DNA of 64,000 nucleotides from NCBI RefSeq assembly GCF_000550805.1, contig NZ_CP004353.1, forward strand, positions 1,550,001 to 1,614,000. The letters run 5' to 3'. The position numbers were made by a program, and so were the translations under genes. The DNA is from Corynebacterium vitaeruminis DSM 20294 (lineage in GTDB: Bacteria; Actinomycetota; Actinomycetes; Mycobacteriales; Mycobacteriaceae). Below are positions 1 through 9,153 of this stretch, in pieces. A model generated the notes under the pieces. It did not search any database, had not been told where the DNA came from, and worked only from the letters and a program-made list of their open reading frames with translations. Numbering within the stretch: the first letter of the stretch is position 1; each line of letters starts with the position of its first letter.

Positions 1-260
1 ATCGATTCCTTGCCGATCAGCCGCATGGCGTCGGAAAGCCCGATGAGGACGGTGGACTTGCCCTCGCCCGCGGGCGTCGGCGAGATGCCCGTGACGAGGA
101 TGAGCTTTCCGCTCGCCTCGCCCGGGATCTTGGAGATGTCCACCTTGGCCTTCGTGGGGCCGTAGGTGATGAGCGCGTCCTCCGGGATTCCGGCGCGGGC
201 GGCGATGTCCGTGATGGGCTCGAGCGTGTGAGCCTGGGCGATCTCGACGTCAGTAGACAT
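1..260 (-). CDS. fhs: Formate-tetrahydrofolate ligase, N-terminal part (runs off the window)
   Basis: The first 86 residues of a protein whose remainder lies beyond the left edge. It opens with [16 protein letters not shown] and carries the nucleotide-binding loop TPAGEGKST at about residues 62-70, both characteristic of formate-tetrahydrofolate ligase, which makes 10-formyl-THF from formate, ATP and THF in the cytosol. The ATG at 258-260 is preceded by AAAGG at a suitable distance, and a -10-like TAGAAT (minus strand, 348-353) lies about 90 bp upstream. The neighbour aspA is separately transcribed. Family assignment is firm although only the N-terminus is visible. Confidence 0.9.
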   Translation of the reverse strand, partial: MSTDVEIAQAHTLEPITDIAARAGIPEDALITYGPTKAKVDISKIPGEASGKLILVTGISPTPAGEGKSTVLIGLSDAMRLIGKES

Positions 261-390
261 GTAAACCTTTGTGAAAGTCGTGGGTGCATGAGGGGCGCCT
301 GCGCCTGAGCGAGGCCGCCCGTTCGCGAGCGGGTACAAAACAGCCCCATTCTAGTTCGATACAGACCTCCCAAAGACCACCCAACGCGAA

Positions 391-435
391 AACCACGGCC
401 CCCACCCCCGCGACGGGGGCATGGGAACCGTGGTT
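391..435 (-). terminator. Intrinsic terminator of aspA
   Basis: A long hairpin: outer stem AACCACGG (391-398) with CCGTGGTT (428-435), inner stem CCCCCG/CGGGGG. On the minus strand it is followed by TTTTCG. It sits just beyond the aspA stop codon. Confidence 0.75.
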
Positions 436-479
436 GAGAACGCCTGGGCGCGCGCCGGTGCCCAGGAGCCGACTGTTCC

Positions 480-2042
480 TTAGTTGTCGAGGTACAGCTG
501 GCCCCTAAACACCGGGTGCATGAGGTTTTCCACCGAGAGCACCTGGTTCAGGGTCTCCTCGTCCATGAGGCCCTTCTCCAGCACCAGCTGCTTGACGGAC
601 TTTCCCGTGGCGGCAGCCTCCTTGCCGATGAGGTCACCGTTGTGGTGGCCGATGAACGGGTTCAGGTAGGTGACGATGCCGATGGAGTTCTCCACGTAGG
701 CGCGGCAGACGTCGGCGTTGGCGGTGATGCCCACCACGCACTTCTCGCGCAGCGTGTCGGCGGCGTTGCCGAGGATGCGGATGGACTGGAACAGCGCCTC
801 GCCGATGACCGGCTCCATGACGTTGAGCTGCAGCTGGCCCGCCTCGGCCGCCATGGTGACGGTGAGGTCGTTACCGAAGACCTTGAAGCACACCTGGTTG
901 ACCACCTCGGGGATGACCGGGTTGACCTTTGCCGGCATGATGGAGGATCCGGCCTGGCGCGGGGGCAGGTTGATCTCGTGGAGGCCGGCGGTCGGGCCGG
1001 AGGAGAGAAGGCGCAGGTCGTTGCAGATCTTGGACAGTTTCATGGCGGCGCGCTTGACCGCCGAGTGGGCGAGCACGTACGCGCCGGTGTCGCTGGTGGC
1101 CTCGATGAGGTCGCGGGCGGACTTGATCTCCAGGCCGGTGACCTCCGACAGCGTCGCGGTGACCTGGTGGCGGTAGCCGGACGGGGTGTTCAGCCCCGTC
1201 CCGATGGCGGTGGCCCCGAGGTTGACCTCCAGCAGGCGGTTCGCGGCATCGCGGAGCACGGCCTGCTCCTCGGCGAGGTTGTGGGCGAAGCCCGCGAACT
1301 CCTCTCCGAGCGTCATGGGCACGGCGTCCTGGAGCTGGGTGCGGCCCATCTTGAGGATGTCCATGAACTCGTTCGCCTTGTCGCGGAAGGCGCCCTGCAG
1401 GCTGTCCATCTGTTCGATGAGCGTCATGAGGCAGGCGTAGACTCCGAGGCGGAAGCCGGTCGGGTAGGCGTCGTTGGTGGACTGGCTCATGTTGACGTCG
1501 TCATTGGGGTTGATGACGTCGTAGGCGCCCTTGGGCTCGCCGAGGTACTCGAGCGCCAGGTTGGCCACGACCTCGTTGGTGTTCATGTTGAGGCTGGTGC
1601 CCGCGCCGCCCTGAAAGACGTCGAGCGGGAACTGATCCATGCAGCGCCCTTCCTCGAGGATCTGGTCGCAGGCCCAGACGATGGCCTCGGACTTCTTGGC
1701 GGGCAGGGTGTGCAGGCGGCGGTTGGCGAGCGCTGCGGCCTTCTTCACATAGACCATGCCGCGAATGAACTCGGGCACCTGGTTGATGGTGGTGCGAGAG
1801 ATCTGGAAGTTGTCGATGGCGCGCATCGTGTGGACGCCGTAGTAGACCTCGTTGGGCACCTGCATCTCGCCCAGTAGGTCCACCTCCACGCGGAACCCGG
1901 GCGCGGCCTCGACCTTGGCGGCGACCTCCTTCTTGGCCTGCTTGGTACCGGAGGCCTTTGCCTCCTTCGGGGCCTCGCCAGCCTTCTCCGCGGAGGCGGC
2001 CTTCTTTTCGGTGGTGGTGTCCTTCGACGTGACCTTTGCCAT
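480..2042 (-). CDS. aspA: Aspartate ammonia-lyase (aspartase)
   Basis: Converts L-aspartate to fumarate and ammonia in the cytosol. The 520-residue product contains the fumarase/aspartase signature [15 protein letters not shown] in its C-terminal half and the conserved block [17 protein letters not shown]. It carries a Lys/Ala-rich, probably disordered N-terminal extension of about 45 residues before the catalytic body begins near [12 protein letters not shown]. glutamicum AspA also has a long N-terminus. I chose the ATG at 2040-2042 because AAAGGA lies 7 nt upstream; an in-frame TTG at 2060 would start inside that ribosome binding site. The adjacent C4-dicarboxylate transporter suggests aspartate-to-fumarate conversion linked to dicarboxylate exchange (inference). 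Confidence 0.96.
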   Translation of the reverse strand: MAKVTSKDTTTEKKAASAEKAGEAPKEAKASGTKQAKKEVAAKVEAAPGFRVEVDLLGEMQVPNEVYYGVHTMRAIDNFQISRTTINQVPEFIRGMVYVKKAAALANRRLHTLPAKKSEAIVWACDQILEEGRCMDQFPLDVFQGGAGTSLNMNTNEVVANLALEYLGEPKGAYDVINPNDDVNMSQSTNDAYPTGFRLGVYACLMTLIEQMDSLQGAFRDKANEFMDILKMGRTQLQDAVPMTLGEEFAGFAHNLAEEQAVLRDAANRLLEVNLGATAIGTGLNTPSGYRHQVTATLSEVTGLEIKSARDLIEATSDTGAYVLAHSAVKRAAMKLSKICNDLRLLSSGPTAGLHEINLPPRQAGSSIMPAKVNPVIPEVVNQVCFKVFGNDLTVTMAAEAGQLQLNVMEPVIGEALFQSIRILGNAADTLREKCVVGITANADVCRAYVENSIGIVTYLNPFIGHHNGDLIGKEAAATGKSVKQLVLEKGLMDEETLNQVLSVENLMHPVFRGQLYLDN

Positions 2043-2410
2043 GGTGAGTTCCTTTGACAATCGAGTGATTCAACGACCTAGGTGGTTCTGGTTCAAGGCT
2101 AGCCACGCAAAAGCCCTCGCCGCCACGAAAATCTTCTAGGTATCTACCTGCATATCTACAGGTTGAACGATGAAGTAAGGGCACCTGCGGGTTCTATAGG
2201 CCTAGAGGTATTACCACGCCCCCGCGCGCCTGCCCCTACCGCAAGACTAGCCCCTTTCGGGGGAACTAAGCCCTGCTCGGCCGGGTTTCATTCGCTCGGA
2301 GGTGGTCGCCCCGGTCACTCGCGCCCTTTCCCGGGGAAAGGCAAAGCGCCCACCCCACGAACGTGAGGCAGGCGCCGTAGGCGTCGACAAGCAACGCGAA
2401 AAGCACGCCG
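2043..2410. other. Intergenic region between aspA and the dcu gene
   Basis: About 370 bp without a convincing gene. The right part lies downstream of the transporter and contains a small CCCC/GGGG hairpin (about 2250-2262), a CCTCACG/CGTGGGG hairpin (about 2356-2371) and a dispersed-repeat copy. The left part should hold the aspA promoter and includes an inverted repeat ACCTG-N8-CAGGT near 2145-2162 that could be a regulator site; no regulator can be named. Confidence 0.5.
2374..2392 (-). repeat. Dispersed repeat, copy 1
   Basis: GCCGTAGGCGTCGACAAGC, the full consensus, followed by GAAAAG a few bases later. It lies directly downstream of the dicarboxylate transporter stop codon. Confidence 0.75.
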
Positions 2411-3718
2411 CTAGACCAAGACGGAGCCGAAGAGGAAGCCGAGCGCGACGGCGATCGCGATGCAGACGGTGCCCGGAATGATGAATGGGTGATTGAACAC
2501 GGCCTTGCCGATGCGGGTCGATCCGGTGTCGTCCATCTCGACCGCGGCCAGCAGGGTCGGGTAGGTCGGCAGGATGAACAGCGCGCACACGGCCGGGAAG
2601 GAGGCGACGGCGGTCAGCGGGGACACGCCGATGGCGAGGGCCGCCGGGATGAGCGCCTTCGCGGTGGCCGCCTGCGAGTACAGGAGCGCGGACGCGAAGA
2701 AGAGGACGACGGCGAGCATCCACGGGTAGCTGCCGAGCAGGTCGGAGGAGAAGTTCTTGATGGGATCGAGGTAGTTGTTGATGAGCGAGGTGCCCAGCCA
2801 CGCAACACCGAGGACACAGATAGAGGCGGACATGCCGGAGCGGAACACCTGCGTGGTGAGGATTTCGTTGGCGGGAATCTTGCAGAAGACCACGATCGCG
2901 GTCGCGGCGGTGAGCATGACGGTCATGATCGCCTCGTTGCGCGGCAGCGTCGGGTCCGAAATGAGCCCCAGCTGGTCCGAGATGAGGGTCGCGTAGATCA
3001 TGACCGCGAGGATCGCGATGAGGAAGATGAGCACCGAGCGCTTGGCCTCCTTGGTCGCGGTGTACTCGCGCTGGCCCTTCGGCGGCTCGATGACGCCCTG
3101 GGCCAGGCGCTCCTGGTAGACCGGGTCGTCTTTCAGCTCCTTGCCCATGTGGCTGGCGAGCCAGGCGGTCGGGAAGATGGCGAGGAAGGTGGCCGGGATG
3201 ACCACGAGCAGCAGGTTGAGGTAGCCCACGCCGAGCGGCTCGACGGTCGCCGCCATGAAGACGACGGCCGCGGAGATCGGCGAGGCACAGATCGCCAGCT
3301 GCGAGGCGACGACGGCGACGGAGAGCGGGCGCGAGGGGCGCACGCCGGACTCCTTGGCCACCTCGACGATGACCGGCAGCGTGGAGAAGGCGGTGTGGCC
3401 GGTGCCTGCGAAGAGCGTCATAAGGTAGGTGACCACCGGCGCGAGATACGTGATGTGCTTCGGGTTGCGCCGCAGGACGCGCTCGGCGAGGTTGACCAGG
3501 TAGTCGAGGCCGCCCGCGCGTTGCATCGCGGAAATCGCCGCGATGACGGTCATGATGATGCCGATGACGTCGAACGGGATGGCGTCGAATTCGATGGGAA
3601 CGCCGGTCAGTCCCAGCAAGAGTACGCCCATGCCGCCCGCCAAACCGATAGCGATGGAGCCGAGGCGCGCGCCCAAGATGATCGCCCCGAGGACGATGAG
3701 GATGTGGACGATGGCCAT
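2411..3718 (-). CDS. Anaerobic C4-dicarboxylate transporter, Dcu family
   Basis: A 435-residue polytopic membrane protein, the usual Dcu length. It opens with hydrophobic helices rich in Gly and Ala (residues 1-45) and contains the family-like stretch FAGTGHTAFSTLPVIVEVAK, several strongly hydrophobic helices and a hydrophobic C-terminus. DcuA/DcuB proteins exchange fumarate, malate, succinate or aspartate across the cytoplasmic membrane. The gene follows aspA in the same orientation with about 370 bp between, so it probably has its own transcript. AAAGGGAG precedes the ATG at about 9 nt. I cannot separate DcuA from DcuB by eye. Confidence 0.9.
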   Translation of the reverse strand: MAIVHILIVLGAIILGARLGSIAIGLAGGMGVLLLGLTGVPIEFDAIPFDVIGIIMTVIAAISAMQRAGGLDYLVNLAERVLRRNPKHITYLAPVVTYLMTLFAGTGHTAFSTLPVIVEVAKESGVRPSRPLSVAVVASQLAICASPISAAVVFMAATVEPLGVGYLNLLLVVIPATFLAIFPTAWLASHMGKELKDDPVYQERLAQGVIEPPKGQREYTATKEAKRSVLIFLIAILAVMIYATLISDQLGLISDPTLPRNEAIMTVMLTAATAIVVFCKIPANEILTTQVFRSGMSASICVLGVAWLGTSLINNYLDPIKNFSSDLLGSYPWMLAVVLFFASALLYSQAATAKALIPAALAIGVSPLTAVASFPAVCALFILPTYPTLLAAVEMDDTGSTRIGKAVFNHPFIIPGTVCIAIAVALGFLFGSVLV

Positions 3719-3924
3719 GAATATATCTCCCTTTACTAGTATCTATAGGGGGACAGAAATGCGATATTCTGTTGAGGTTACTTCCGAGCTAAGTCTCAAA
3801 AATCCGGAAAATCAACTTTTTCCAACGTAACCAAAAACGCATTTTGTTGATATTCTGTGGCTTTTCCCAAGAAAATGCGCGTGAGGCCGTCATCGTGCAC
3901 GGCGGAGAGTGACCAAACAGACAA

Positions 3925-3954
3925 AACCCTAGGCCCGAATGGGGACCTAGGGTT
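3925..3954 (-). terminator. Terminator downstream of the MBL hydrolase gene
   Basis: Perfect 9-bp stem AACCCTAGG/CCTAGGGTT with a 12-nt loop, followed on the minus strand by TTTTGTCTG. The rest of 3719-4009 holds the dcu promoter region and a repeat copy. Confidence 0.8.
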
Positions 3955-3964
3955 CGTGCTTTTG

Positions 3965-3982
3965 GCTTGTCGACGCCTACGG
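3965..3982 (+). repeat. Dispersed repeat, copy 2
   Basis: GCTTGTCGACGCCTACGG between the MBL hydrolase stop codon and its terminator; inverse orientation to copy 1. Confidence 0.7.
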
Positions 3983-4009
3983 TTTGCCGCCTCTTTGCCG
4001 CAGCGGGGA

Positions 4010-4648
4010 TTAGTAGCCGCGAGCGATGTACTCGTCGATGCGCGCCGCCTCAGCGCCGACGGTGGTCTCGTCGCCGTGGCCCGGCAGCACCCGCGTGTCG
4101 GCGGGCAGGGTGAAGACCTTCTCCTTGAGCGAGGCGATGATCGTCTCGAAGCTGGAGTACTTCCGCCCGGTCGCGCCCGGGCCGCCGTTGAAGAGGGTGT
4201 CGCCGCTGAGCAGCGTGTCCTCGCTGGCGACGTAGGCGACGATGCAGCCCGGCGAGTGCCCCGTCGTGTGGCGGATCGAGACGTTCTCCCCGCCGAGGAC
4301 GAACTGCTGCCCGTCGCGCAGCGGGGTGTACGCGGCGTTGCCGTTGGTCTCCTCCCACAGCGGCTGGTCGTCGGGGTGCAGGTACACCTCGACGCCGTAG
4401 TGGCTCGCCACGGCGGGCGCCAGCTCGCAGTGGTCGTTGTGCGCGTGGGTCAAGAGCACGCACTGGACGTTCCTGTCCCCCACGGCCGCGTAGACGGCCT
4501 CGGCGTCGTGCGAGGGGTCGACGATGATGACCTCCTCCTTCGATCCCTCCTCGTCCACGCTGGCGAGCAGGTAGACGTTGTTGTCCACCTCCCACTCGCC
4601 GCCATCGAGGCGGAAAACGCCGGAGGTCACCAGTTTCTCGATCTTCAT
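4010..4648 (-). CDS. MBL-fold metallo-hydrolase, partner of mycothiol-dependent formaldehyde dehydrogenase
   Basis: A 212-residue metallo-beta-lactamase-fold protein with the metal motif HAHNDH at residues 68-73 and further metal ligands in TGHSPGC and LPGHGDET, as in glyoxalase-II-like hydrolases. It starts 51 bp downstream of mscR in the same orientation, the arrangement known in actinobacteria, where such hydrolases are proposed to process the S-formylmycothiol product of MscR (established association; the exact substrate is inferred). Start ATG at 4646-4648. It ends at a clear terminator, so mscR and this gene probably form a two-gene operon. Confidence 0.85.
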   Translation of the reverse strand: MKIEKLVTSGVFRLDGGEWEVDNNVYLLASVDEEGSKEEVIIVDPSHDAEAVYAAVGDRNVQCVLLTHAHNDHCELAPAVASHYGVEVYLHPDDQPLWEETNGNAAYTPLRDGQQFVLGGENVSIRHTTGHSPGCIVAYVASEDTLLSGDTLFNGGPGATGRKYSSFETIIASLKEKVFTLPADTRVLPGHGDETTVGAEAARIDEYIARGY

Positions 4649-4699
4649 GAAGGCCTCTTTCTGCTCTTAGCTTCGGTTCGCGCAGCTTATGGGTCGGGA

Positions 4700-5809
4700 C
4701 TAGATCTCAACGACCGAACGTAGCACCTTGCCGGTCTTCATGGTGGCGAACGCCGCCTCCACGTCGTCAAGCCCCACGCGCTCGGAGACGAAGTCCTGCA
4801 GCGGGAAGCGGCCCTGGAGGGAAAGATCCACGTACAAGGGGAAGTCGCGCTCGGGCAGGCAGTCGCCGTACCAGGAGGACTTCAGCGATCCGCCGCGGCC
4901 GAAGAAGTCGATCGCCGGCACATCGAAGCGGGCGGTGAGGTTGGGGACGCCGACGAGCACCATGCGCCCTGCCAGGTCGCGGGAGTAGAAGGCCTGGCGG
5001 CTGGTGGCGGGGATGCCGACCGCGTCGATGGCCACGTCGGTGCCGAAGCCGTCGGTGAGCTCGCGGACGGCCTCAATGACCTCCTCCTCGCTCTTGCCCG
5101 CGCCGCAGACGGTGTGGGTGGCGCCGAACTTCGTGGCGGTCTCCAGCTTCTCCGGGTCAAGGTCGACCGCGATGACCTTGGACGCCCCGGCGAGCACCGC
5201 GCCCGCCACGGCCGCCATGCCCACGCCGCCGCAGCCGAACACGGCCACGGACTCGCCGCGCTTGACGTCCGCGGTATTCACGGCGGCGCCGAGGCCCGCC
5301 ATGATGCCGCAGCCCAGGAGACCAGCGGCAGCGGGATCGGCGGCGGGGTTCACCTTGGTGCACTGCCCCTCGTGGACGAGGGTCTTCTCTACGAAGGCGC
5401 CGATGCCCAGCGCCGGGGTCAGCTCCGCTCCTGCGTCCGGGTCCCCCTCGGCGATCGTCATCTTGGCGGAGGCGTTGTGGGTGTTGAAGCAGTACTTCGG
5501 CTCGCCCTTCTTGCAGGCGCGGCACTCGCCGCACACGGCGCGCCAGTTGAGGACGACGAAGTCGCCCACCTCGACGTGGCTCACCTCTGTGCCGATCTTT
5601 TCCACGATGCCAGCCGCCTCGTGGCCTAAGAGGAAGGGAAACTCGTCGGCGATGTCGCCGTCGCGGTAGGCGAGGTCGGTGTGGCACACGCCGCACGCCT
5701 GGACCTTCACCACGACGTCGTGCGCGCCGGGCTCGGGAATGGCGATGCGGACGTTTTCGACGGGTGCTCCCTTTGAGCGGGCGATGATTCCATTAACGAT
5801 TTCGGTCAT
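4700..5809 (-). CDS. mscR: S-(hydroxymethyl)mycothiol dehydrogenase (zinc-type alcohol dehydrogenase)
   Basis: A 369-residue class III-like alcohol dehydrogenase that oxidises the formaldehyde-mycothiol adduct with NAD+. The catalytic-zinc region [14 protein letters not shown] lies near residues 37-50, the structural-zinc cysteines in [15 protein letters not shown], and the Rossmann motif [10 protein letters not shown] around residue 200. The partner MBL hydrolase follows in the same orientation. mshC, needed for mycothiol synthesis, is also in this window. Literature uses adhE, fadH or mscR for this gene in corynebacteria. Start ATG at 5807-5809. Confidence 0.9.
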   Translation of the reverse strand: MTEIVNGIIARSKGAPVENVRIAIPEPGAHDVVVKVQACGVCHTDLAYRDGDIADEFPFLLGHEAAGIVEKIGTEVSHVEVGDFVVLNWRAVCGECRACKKGEPKYCFNTHNASAKMTIAEGDPDAGAELTPALGIGAFVEKTLVHEGQCTKVNPAADPAAAGLLGCGIMAGLGAAVNTADVKRGESVAVFGCGGVGMAAVAGAVLAGASKVIAVDLDPEKLETATKFGATHTVCGAGKSEEEVIEAVRELTDGFGTDVAIDAVGIPATSRQAFYSRDLAGRMVLVGVPNLTARFDVPAIDFFGRGGSLKSSWYGDCLPERDFPLYVDLSLQGRFPLQDFVSERVGLDDVEAAFATMKTGKVLRSVVEI

Positions 5810-5965
5810 GCCGGCAACCCTACCGAAGAATTTCTCCCCTCGCCGGGTTTACCTGTAAATCAATAGAAATTAATTGGCTGATGAAATGGGTTGCCAATAG
5901 AATCACCTCCGTGCGGGCACTCGCTTCCCTCCATGACGTGCGCCGTTACCTTCAGGAATGGCGAA

Positions 5966-6000
5966 GCCCCCGCCGCGTCCTTAATGAAAACGCCGGGGGC
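5966..6000 (-). terminator. Probable terminator of hisG
   Basis: Stem GCCCCCG (5966-5972) with CGGGGGC (5994-6000), about 50 bp past the hisG stop. There is no strong T-tract, so this is a moderate call. Confidence 0.5.
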
Positions 6001-6047
6001 ATACGTCGGTCGTTACGCGGCTCAATTCCGCCGCCCGCCAACCGGGG

Positions 6048-6893
6048 CTAGATGCGCGCGATGCGGATCTCGGAGGCGAGGATCGCCTGCGCGCCGAGTG
6101 CGGCGAGCTCGTCCATGATGTGGTTGGCGCGCTCGCGCGGGACCATGGCGCGGACCGCGACCCAGTTCTCCTTGGCCAGCGGCGACACTGTGGGGCCGGA
6201 GATGCCCGGCGTGATGGCCTCGGCGGCCTCGAGCTGACCGCGGTCGATGTTGTAATCGAGCATGAGGTAGTTCTGCGCGTGCAGGATGCCCTCGAGGCGG
6301 CGCAGGAAGACGCGCTGCTCGTCGTCGACCTCCACGCCCTTGCGGCCCACCACGATCGCCTCGGAGTTGCAGATGACCTCGCCGAAGGTCTCCAGCCCCT
6401 GCTTGCGCAGGGTGCGGCCGGTGGAGACGACGTCGGCGATGGCGTCGGCCACGCCTAGGCGGATGGAGATCTCCACCGCGCCGTCGAGGCGGATCACCTT
6501 GGCGTCGATACCGCGCGCCTCGAGGTCGGCGCGGACGAGGTTCGGGTAGGAGGTCGCGATGCGCTTGCCCTGAAGCATGTCCACGGTCCACGTCTGCGTG
6601 TTCGGCGCGGCGTAGCGGAAGGTGGAGGCGCCGAAGCCCAGCGGCATGACCTCCTCGACGTCGGCCTTGGAGTCGGCAGCGAGGTCGCGGCCGGTGATGC
6701 CCAGGTCCAGCTGGCCGCCCGCCACGTAGATGGCGATGTCCTTCGGGCGCAGGAAGAAGAACTCGACGTCGTTGGCGGTGTCCATGACGCGCAGCTGCTT
6801 CGACTCCCCGCGGCCGGCGTAGCCAGCCTCCTTGAGGATCTCGACGGCCGCCTCGGACAGGGAACCCTTGTTGGGGATGGCAATTTTCAGCAT
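6048..6893 (-). CDS. hisG: ATP phosphoribosyltransferase, long form
   Basis: First enzyme of histidine biosynthesis: couples ATP and PRPP to phosphoribosyl-ATP. The product has 281 residues, the length of the long hexameric form whose C-terminal ACT-like domain binds feedback-inhibiting histidine; that domain corresponds to the last 75 residues or so. Visible family blocks are [11 protein letters not shown] at the start, DLGITGRDL and [12 protein letters not shown]. An upstream in-frame extension exists, but the ATG at 6891-6893 begins the conserved N-terminus exactly. hisE lies 100 bp upstream, as in C. glutamicum and M. tuberculosis. Confidence 0.96.
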   Translation of the reverse strand: MLKIAIPNKGSLSEAAVEILKEAGYAGRGESKQLRVMDTANDVEFFFLRPKDIAIYVAGGQLDLGITGRDLAADSKADVEEVMPLGFGASTFRYAAPNTQTWTVDMLQGKRIATSYPNLVRADLEARGIDAKVIRLDGAVEISIRLGVADAIADVVSTGRTLRKQGLETFGEVICNSEAIVVGRKGVEVDDEQRVFLRRLEGILHAQNYLMLDYNIDRGQLEAAEAITPGISGPTVSPLAKENWVAVRAMVPRERANHIMDELAALGAQAILASEIRIARI

Positions 6894-6993
6894 GTTTCGT
6901 GCACCCTTCATTGGTGGTGGAAGTGACTCCGCGCGCACCGCACGCGAAAAGGCCGCACCCCGCACCCGTGGCGACGGCCTAAAAGACGAGGTC

Positions 6994-7257
6994 CTAGAGG
7001 TACTTGTAGACGTCCTCGGGACGCAGCCCGCGCTTGACCATAATGACCTGGCACCAGTACATGAGCTGGGAGATCTCCTCCGCGAGCTCGTCGTCGGACT
7101 GGTACTCGGCGGCGAGCCACACCTCGCCCGCCTCCTCGACGACCTTCTTGCCCAGAGTATGCAGCCCCGAGTCCAGTGCCTTCACCGTGCCGGAACCCTC
7201 TGGTCGGTTCTCGGCGCGCTCCAATAGTTCTTCAAAGAGGCTGTCAAAATTTTTCAC
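6994..7257 (-). CDS. hisE: Phosphoribosyl-ATP pyrophosphatase
   Basis: An 87-residue cytosolic enzyme that hydrolyses phosphoribosyl-ATP to phosphoribosyl-AMP, the second step of histidine synthesis. The all-alpha MazG-like motif [14 protein letters not shown] (residues 37-50) with EE-x2-E metal ligands is clear. The start is a GTG at 7255-7257. A -10-like TACTAT lies 5 nt before it, so the transcript may be leaderless. It is stand-alone, not fused to hisI, as usual in actinobacteria, and probably co-transcribed with hisG. Confidence 0.95.
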   Translation of the reverse strand: MKNFDSLFEELLERAENRPEGSGTVKALDSGLHTLGKKVVEEAGEVWLAAEYQSDDELAEEISQLMYWCQVIMVKRGLRPEDVYKYL

Positions 7258-7279
7258 GCCTAATAGTATGTCACATTCC

Positions 7280-7969
7280 TCATGCAGAGGCGCCCACGAC
7301 CTCGTACCAGTCGCGCACCATCTGCGCGGTCACCCCCGAAAACTCGATGCTGCCGTGCAGGGCCCGCATGGCGGTCACCGAGCGGGGAAGCTCGAGCGTC
7401 GACGAGTCGGGCAGCCCGACCACGCGGCAGCCGGCGGCCACCGCCCCAGTCATCCCCGCCATCGAGTCCTCGAAGACGAGGCACTCGTCGGGGTCGGCGC
7501 CGATGATGCCCGCCGCCTTCAGGTACATGTCGGGCGCGGGCTTGGGCGCGCGCACCTCGTTGCCGCACACGGTGGTGGCGAACAGCTCCTCCCCGATCAC
7601 CTCGAACGGCGCCTCGGCGACCAGCCGCTCGGTGTTGGTGGCGATCGCCATGGGGACCGACTGGCGGTGCAGGTCGGTGAGCAGCTCGCGCACGCCGGGG
7701 CGCAGCGTGAGCTTCTCCCGCATGAGCCGCATGACCGTGGAGTACATCGTGCTGCGCCAGTAGTCGCGGTCGAGGTCTTTGGGGTCGTGGCCGCCGTTTC
7801 GGGCGGCGAGCTCGAAGGTGAAGTCGAAGTTGGTTCCCACCGTCTGCATCCGCTGCTCGAGGGTGAAGCGCTTGCCCAGAGCCTCGCTCATGGCGTAGGT
7901 GGCCTCGCCCCACAAGGGCTCGGAGTCGACGAGGGTGCCGTCCATGTCCCAAATAACCGCTTTCAGCAT
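7280..7969 (-). CDS. HAD-superfamily phosphatase, phosphoglucomutase/phosphatase-like
   Basis: A 229-residue HAD hydrolase with the nucleophile motif [10 protein letters not shown] at residues 8-17 (Asp8 nucleophile, Asp10 acid/base), motif II ATNTE and the late acidic motif VFEDSMAG, plus an alpha-helical cap between motifs I and II as in subfamily IA. The substrate cannot be read from sequence. The ATG at 7967-7969 starts the conserved motif I strand; longer in-frame starts lack support. TATTCT lies 7 nt upstream of it. C. glutamicum has a HAD gene between hisE and metH, so this is the syntenic homologue. Confidence 0.88.
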   Translation of the reverse strand: MLKAVIWDMDGTLVDSEPLWGEATYAMSEALGKRFTLEQRMQTVGTNFDFTFELAARNGGHDPKDLDRDYWRSTMYSTVMRLMREKLTLRPGVRELLTDLHRQSVPMAIATNTERLVAEAPFEVIGEELFATTVCGNEVRAPKPAPDMYLKAAGIIGADPDECLVFEDSMAGMTGAVAAGCRVVGLPDSSTLELPRSVTAMRALHGSIEFSGVTAQMVRDWYEVVGASA

Positions 7970-8009
7970 GTCCTCAAGAATAGAGCTCGAAGGGGGCCGA
8001 AGGCGAAAT

Positions 8010-8031
8010 GCCGTAGGCGTCGGAAAGCGAA
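8010..8031 (-). repeat. Dispersed repeat, copy 3 (GGA variant)
   Basis: GCCGTAGGCGTCGGAAAGCG followed by AA; it differs from copy 1 in the GGA replacing GAC. It lies about 40 bp upstream of the HAD phosphatase start. Confidence 0.7.
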
Positions 8032-8240
8032 AGCAGCGGGCGGAAGACGAGGAAGTGAATTGACGTGGACGGATTGCCCCACGCCACGGCGTGTGCGCAT
8101 CCGGCGCTGCCCACTTCCGCAAGCCATCAGCCCGAAATTATGTAGGGTGGGCACTACGATGACCCGCGGGAAGGCGTGCACCAAGCTGACTCACCCAGCG
8201 CGCGGAATCCCTCACACAGAATGAGTCGATAGGAATTTTC

Positions 8241-9122
8241 ATGAAGAAGACACTCGGTATCCTCGCAGCCACCGGCCTGCTCGCCACGGGGCTTGCGGCC
8301 TGCTCCTCCGACGCGGCTAGCTCGGGCAGCTCAAAGATCGTGATCGGCTCGCAGGACTACTACTCCAACGAGATCGTCGCGGAGATCTACGCCCAGACCC
8401 TCGAGGAGAAGGGCTTCAGCGTGGACCGCGACTTCCGCATCGGCCAGCGCGAGGTCTACATGTCCGACGTAGAATCCGGCAACATCAACCTCTTCCCGGA
8501 GTACACCGGCCCGCTGCTTCAGTACTGGCAGCCGGACTCCACGATGACCAAGTCCGATGACGTTTACGCCGCGCTCGTCCAGGCCGCGCCGGGCAATCTA
8601 CAGATCCTCCACCAGTCCCCCGCCACCGACCAGGACTCCTACGTGGTCACCCGCGAGTTCGCGGACAAGTACAACGTCCACTCGCTGGCCGACCTCAAGG
8701 CGCTCAATATCCCGATCACCATCGGCGGTAACTCCGAGCTCGAAAGCCGCCCGAACGGCCCGAAGGGCCTCAAGGCCAGCTACGACCTCGACGTCAGCTT
8801 CACCCCGATCGAGGACGGCGGCGGCCCGCTGACGATCAAGGCGCTCAAGGACAACTCGGTCCAGCTCGCGCTTGTCTACACCGCGGACCCCTCAATCAAG
8901 TCGAACGACCTCGTCGTCCTCGACGACCCGGCGGCGATGTTCAGGGCCTCCAACCTCGTGCCCATCGCCTCCAAGGACCTAGACTCCGGCGCCGTCGACG
9001 CGATCAACACCGTGAGCGAGAAGCTCACCACCGATGACCTCGTCTCCATGAACTCGGAGTCGGTCAACGATCAGAAGTCGGCCTCGGACATCGCCGCGGA
9101 GTGGCTGGAGAAGAACTCCTAG
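8241..9122 (+). CDS. Osmoprotectant/glycine-betaine ABC transporter substrate-binding lipoprotein
   Basis: A 293-residue secreted lipoprotein. The signal peptide MKKTLGILAATGLLATGLAAC ends in a clear lipobox (LAAC, Cys21). The mature part begins SKIVIGSQDYYSNEIVAEIY and contains LFPEYTGPLLQYW, typical of OpuAC/ProX/OsmF-type quaternary-amine binding domains. AGGA lies about 6 nt before the ATG. No permease or ATPase gene is adjacent: it is flanked by a HAD phosphatase and a metal ATPase, both on the other strand, so it is an orphan binding protein relying on a transporter elsewhere or serving another role (inference). The 8150-8240 leader has no recognised riboswitch. Confidence 0.88.
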   Translation: MKKTLGILAATGLLATGLAACSSDAASSGSSKIVIGSQDYYSNEIVAEIYAQTLEEKGFSVDRDFRIGQREVYMSDVESGNINLFPEYTGPLLQYWQPDSTMTKSDDVYAALVQAAPGNLQILHQSPATDQDSYVVTREFADKYNVHSLADLKALNIPITIGGNSELESRPNGPKGLKASYDLDVSFTPIEDGGGPLTIKALKDNSVQLALVYTADPSIKSNDLVVLDDPAAMFRASNLVPIASKDLDSGAVDAINTVSEKLTTDDLVSMNSESVNDQKSASDIAAEWLEKNS

Positions 9123-9130
9123 CCTTTTAC

Positions 9131-9153
9131 TTTCGCTTGTCGACGCCTACGGC
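9131..9153 (-). repeat. Dispersed repeat, copy 4, supplying the stop codon of the P-type ATPase
   Basis: Read on the minus strand: GCCGTAGGCGTCGACAAGCG followed by AAA. The TAG inside GCCGTAGGC is the stop codon of the metal ATPase gene, so the repeat overlaps the coding end. Confidence 0.8.
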
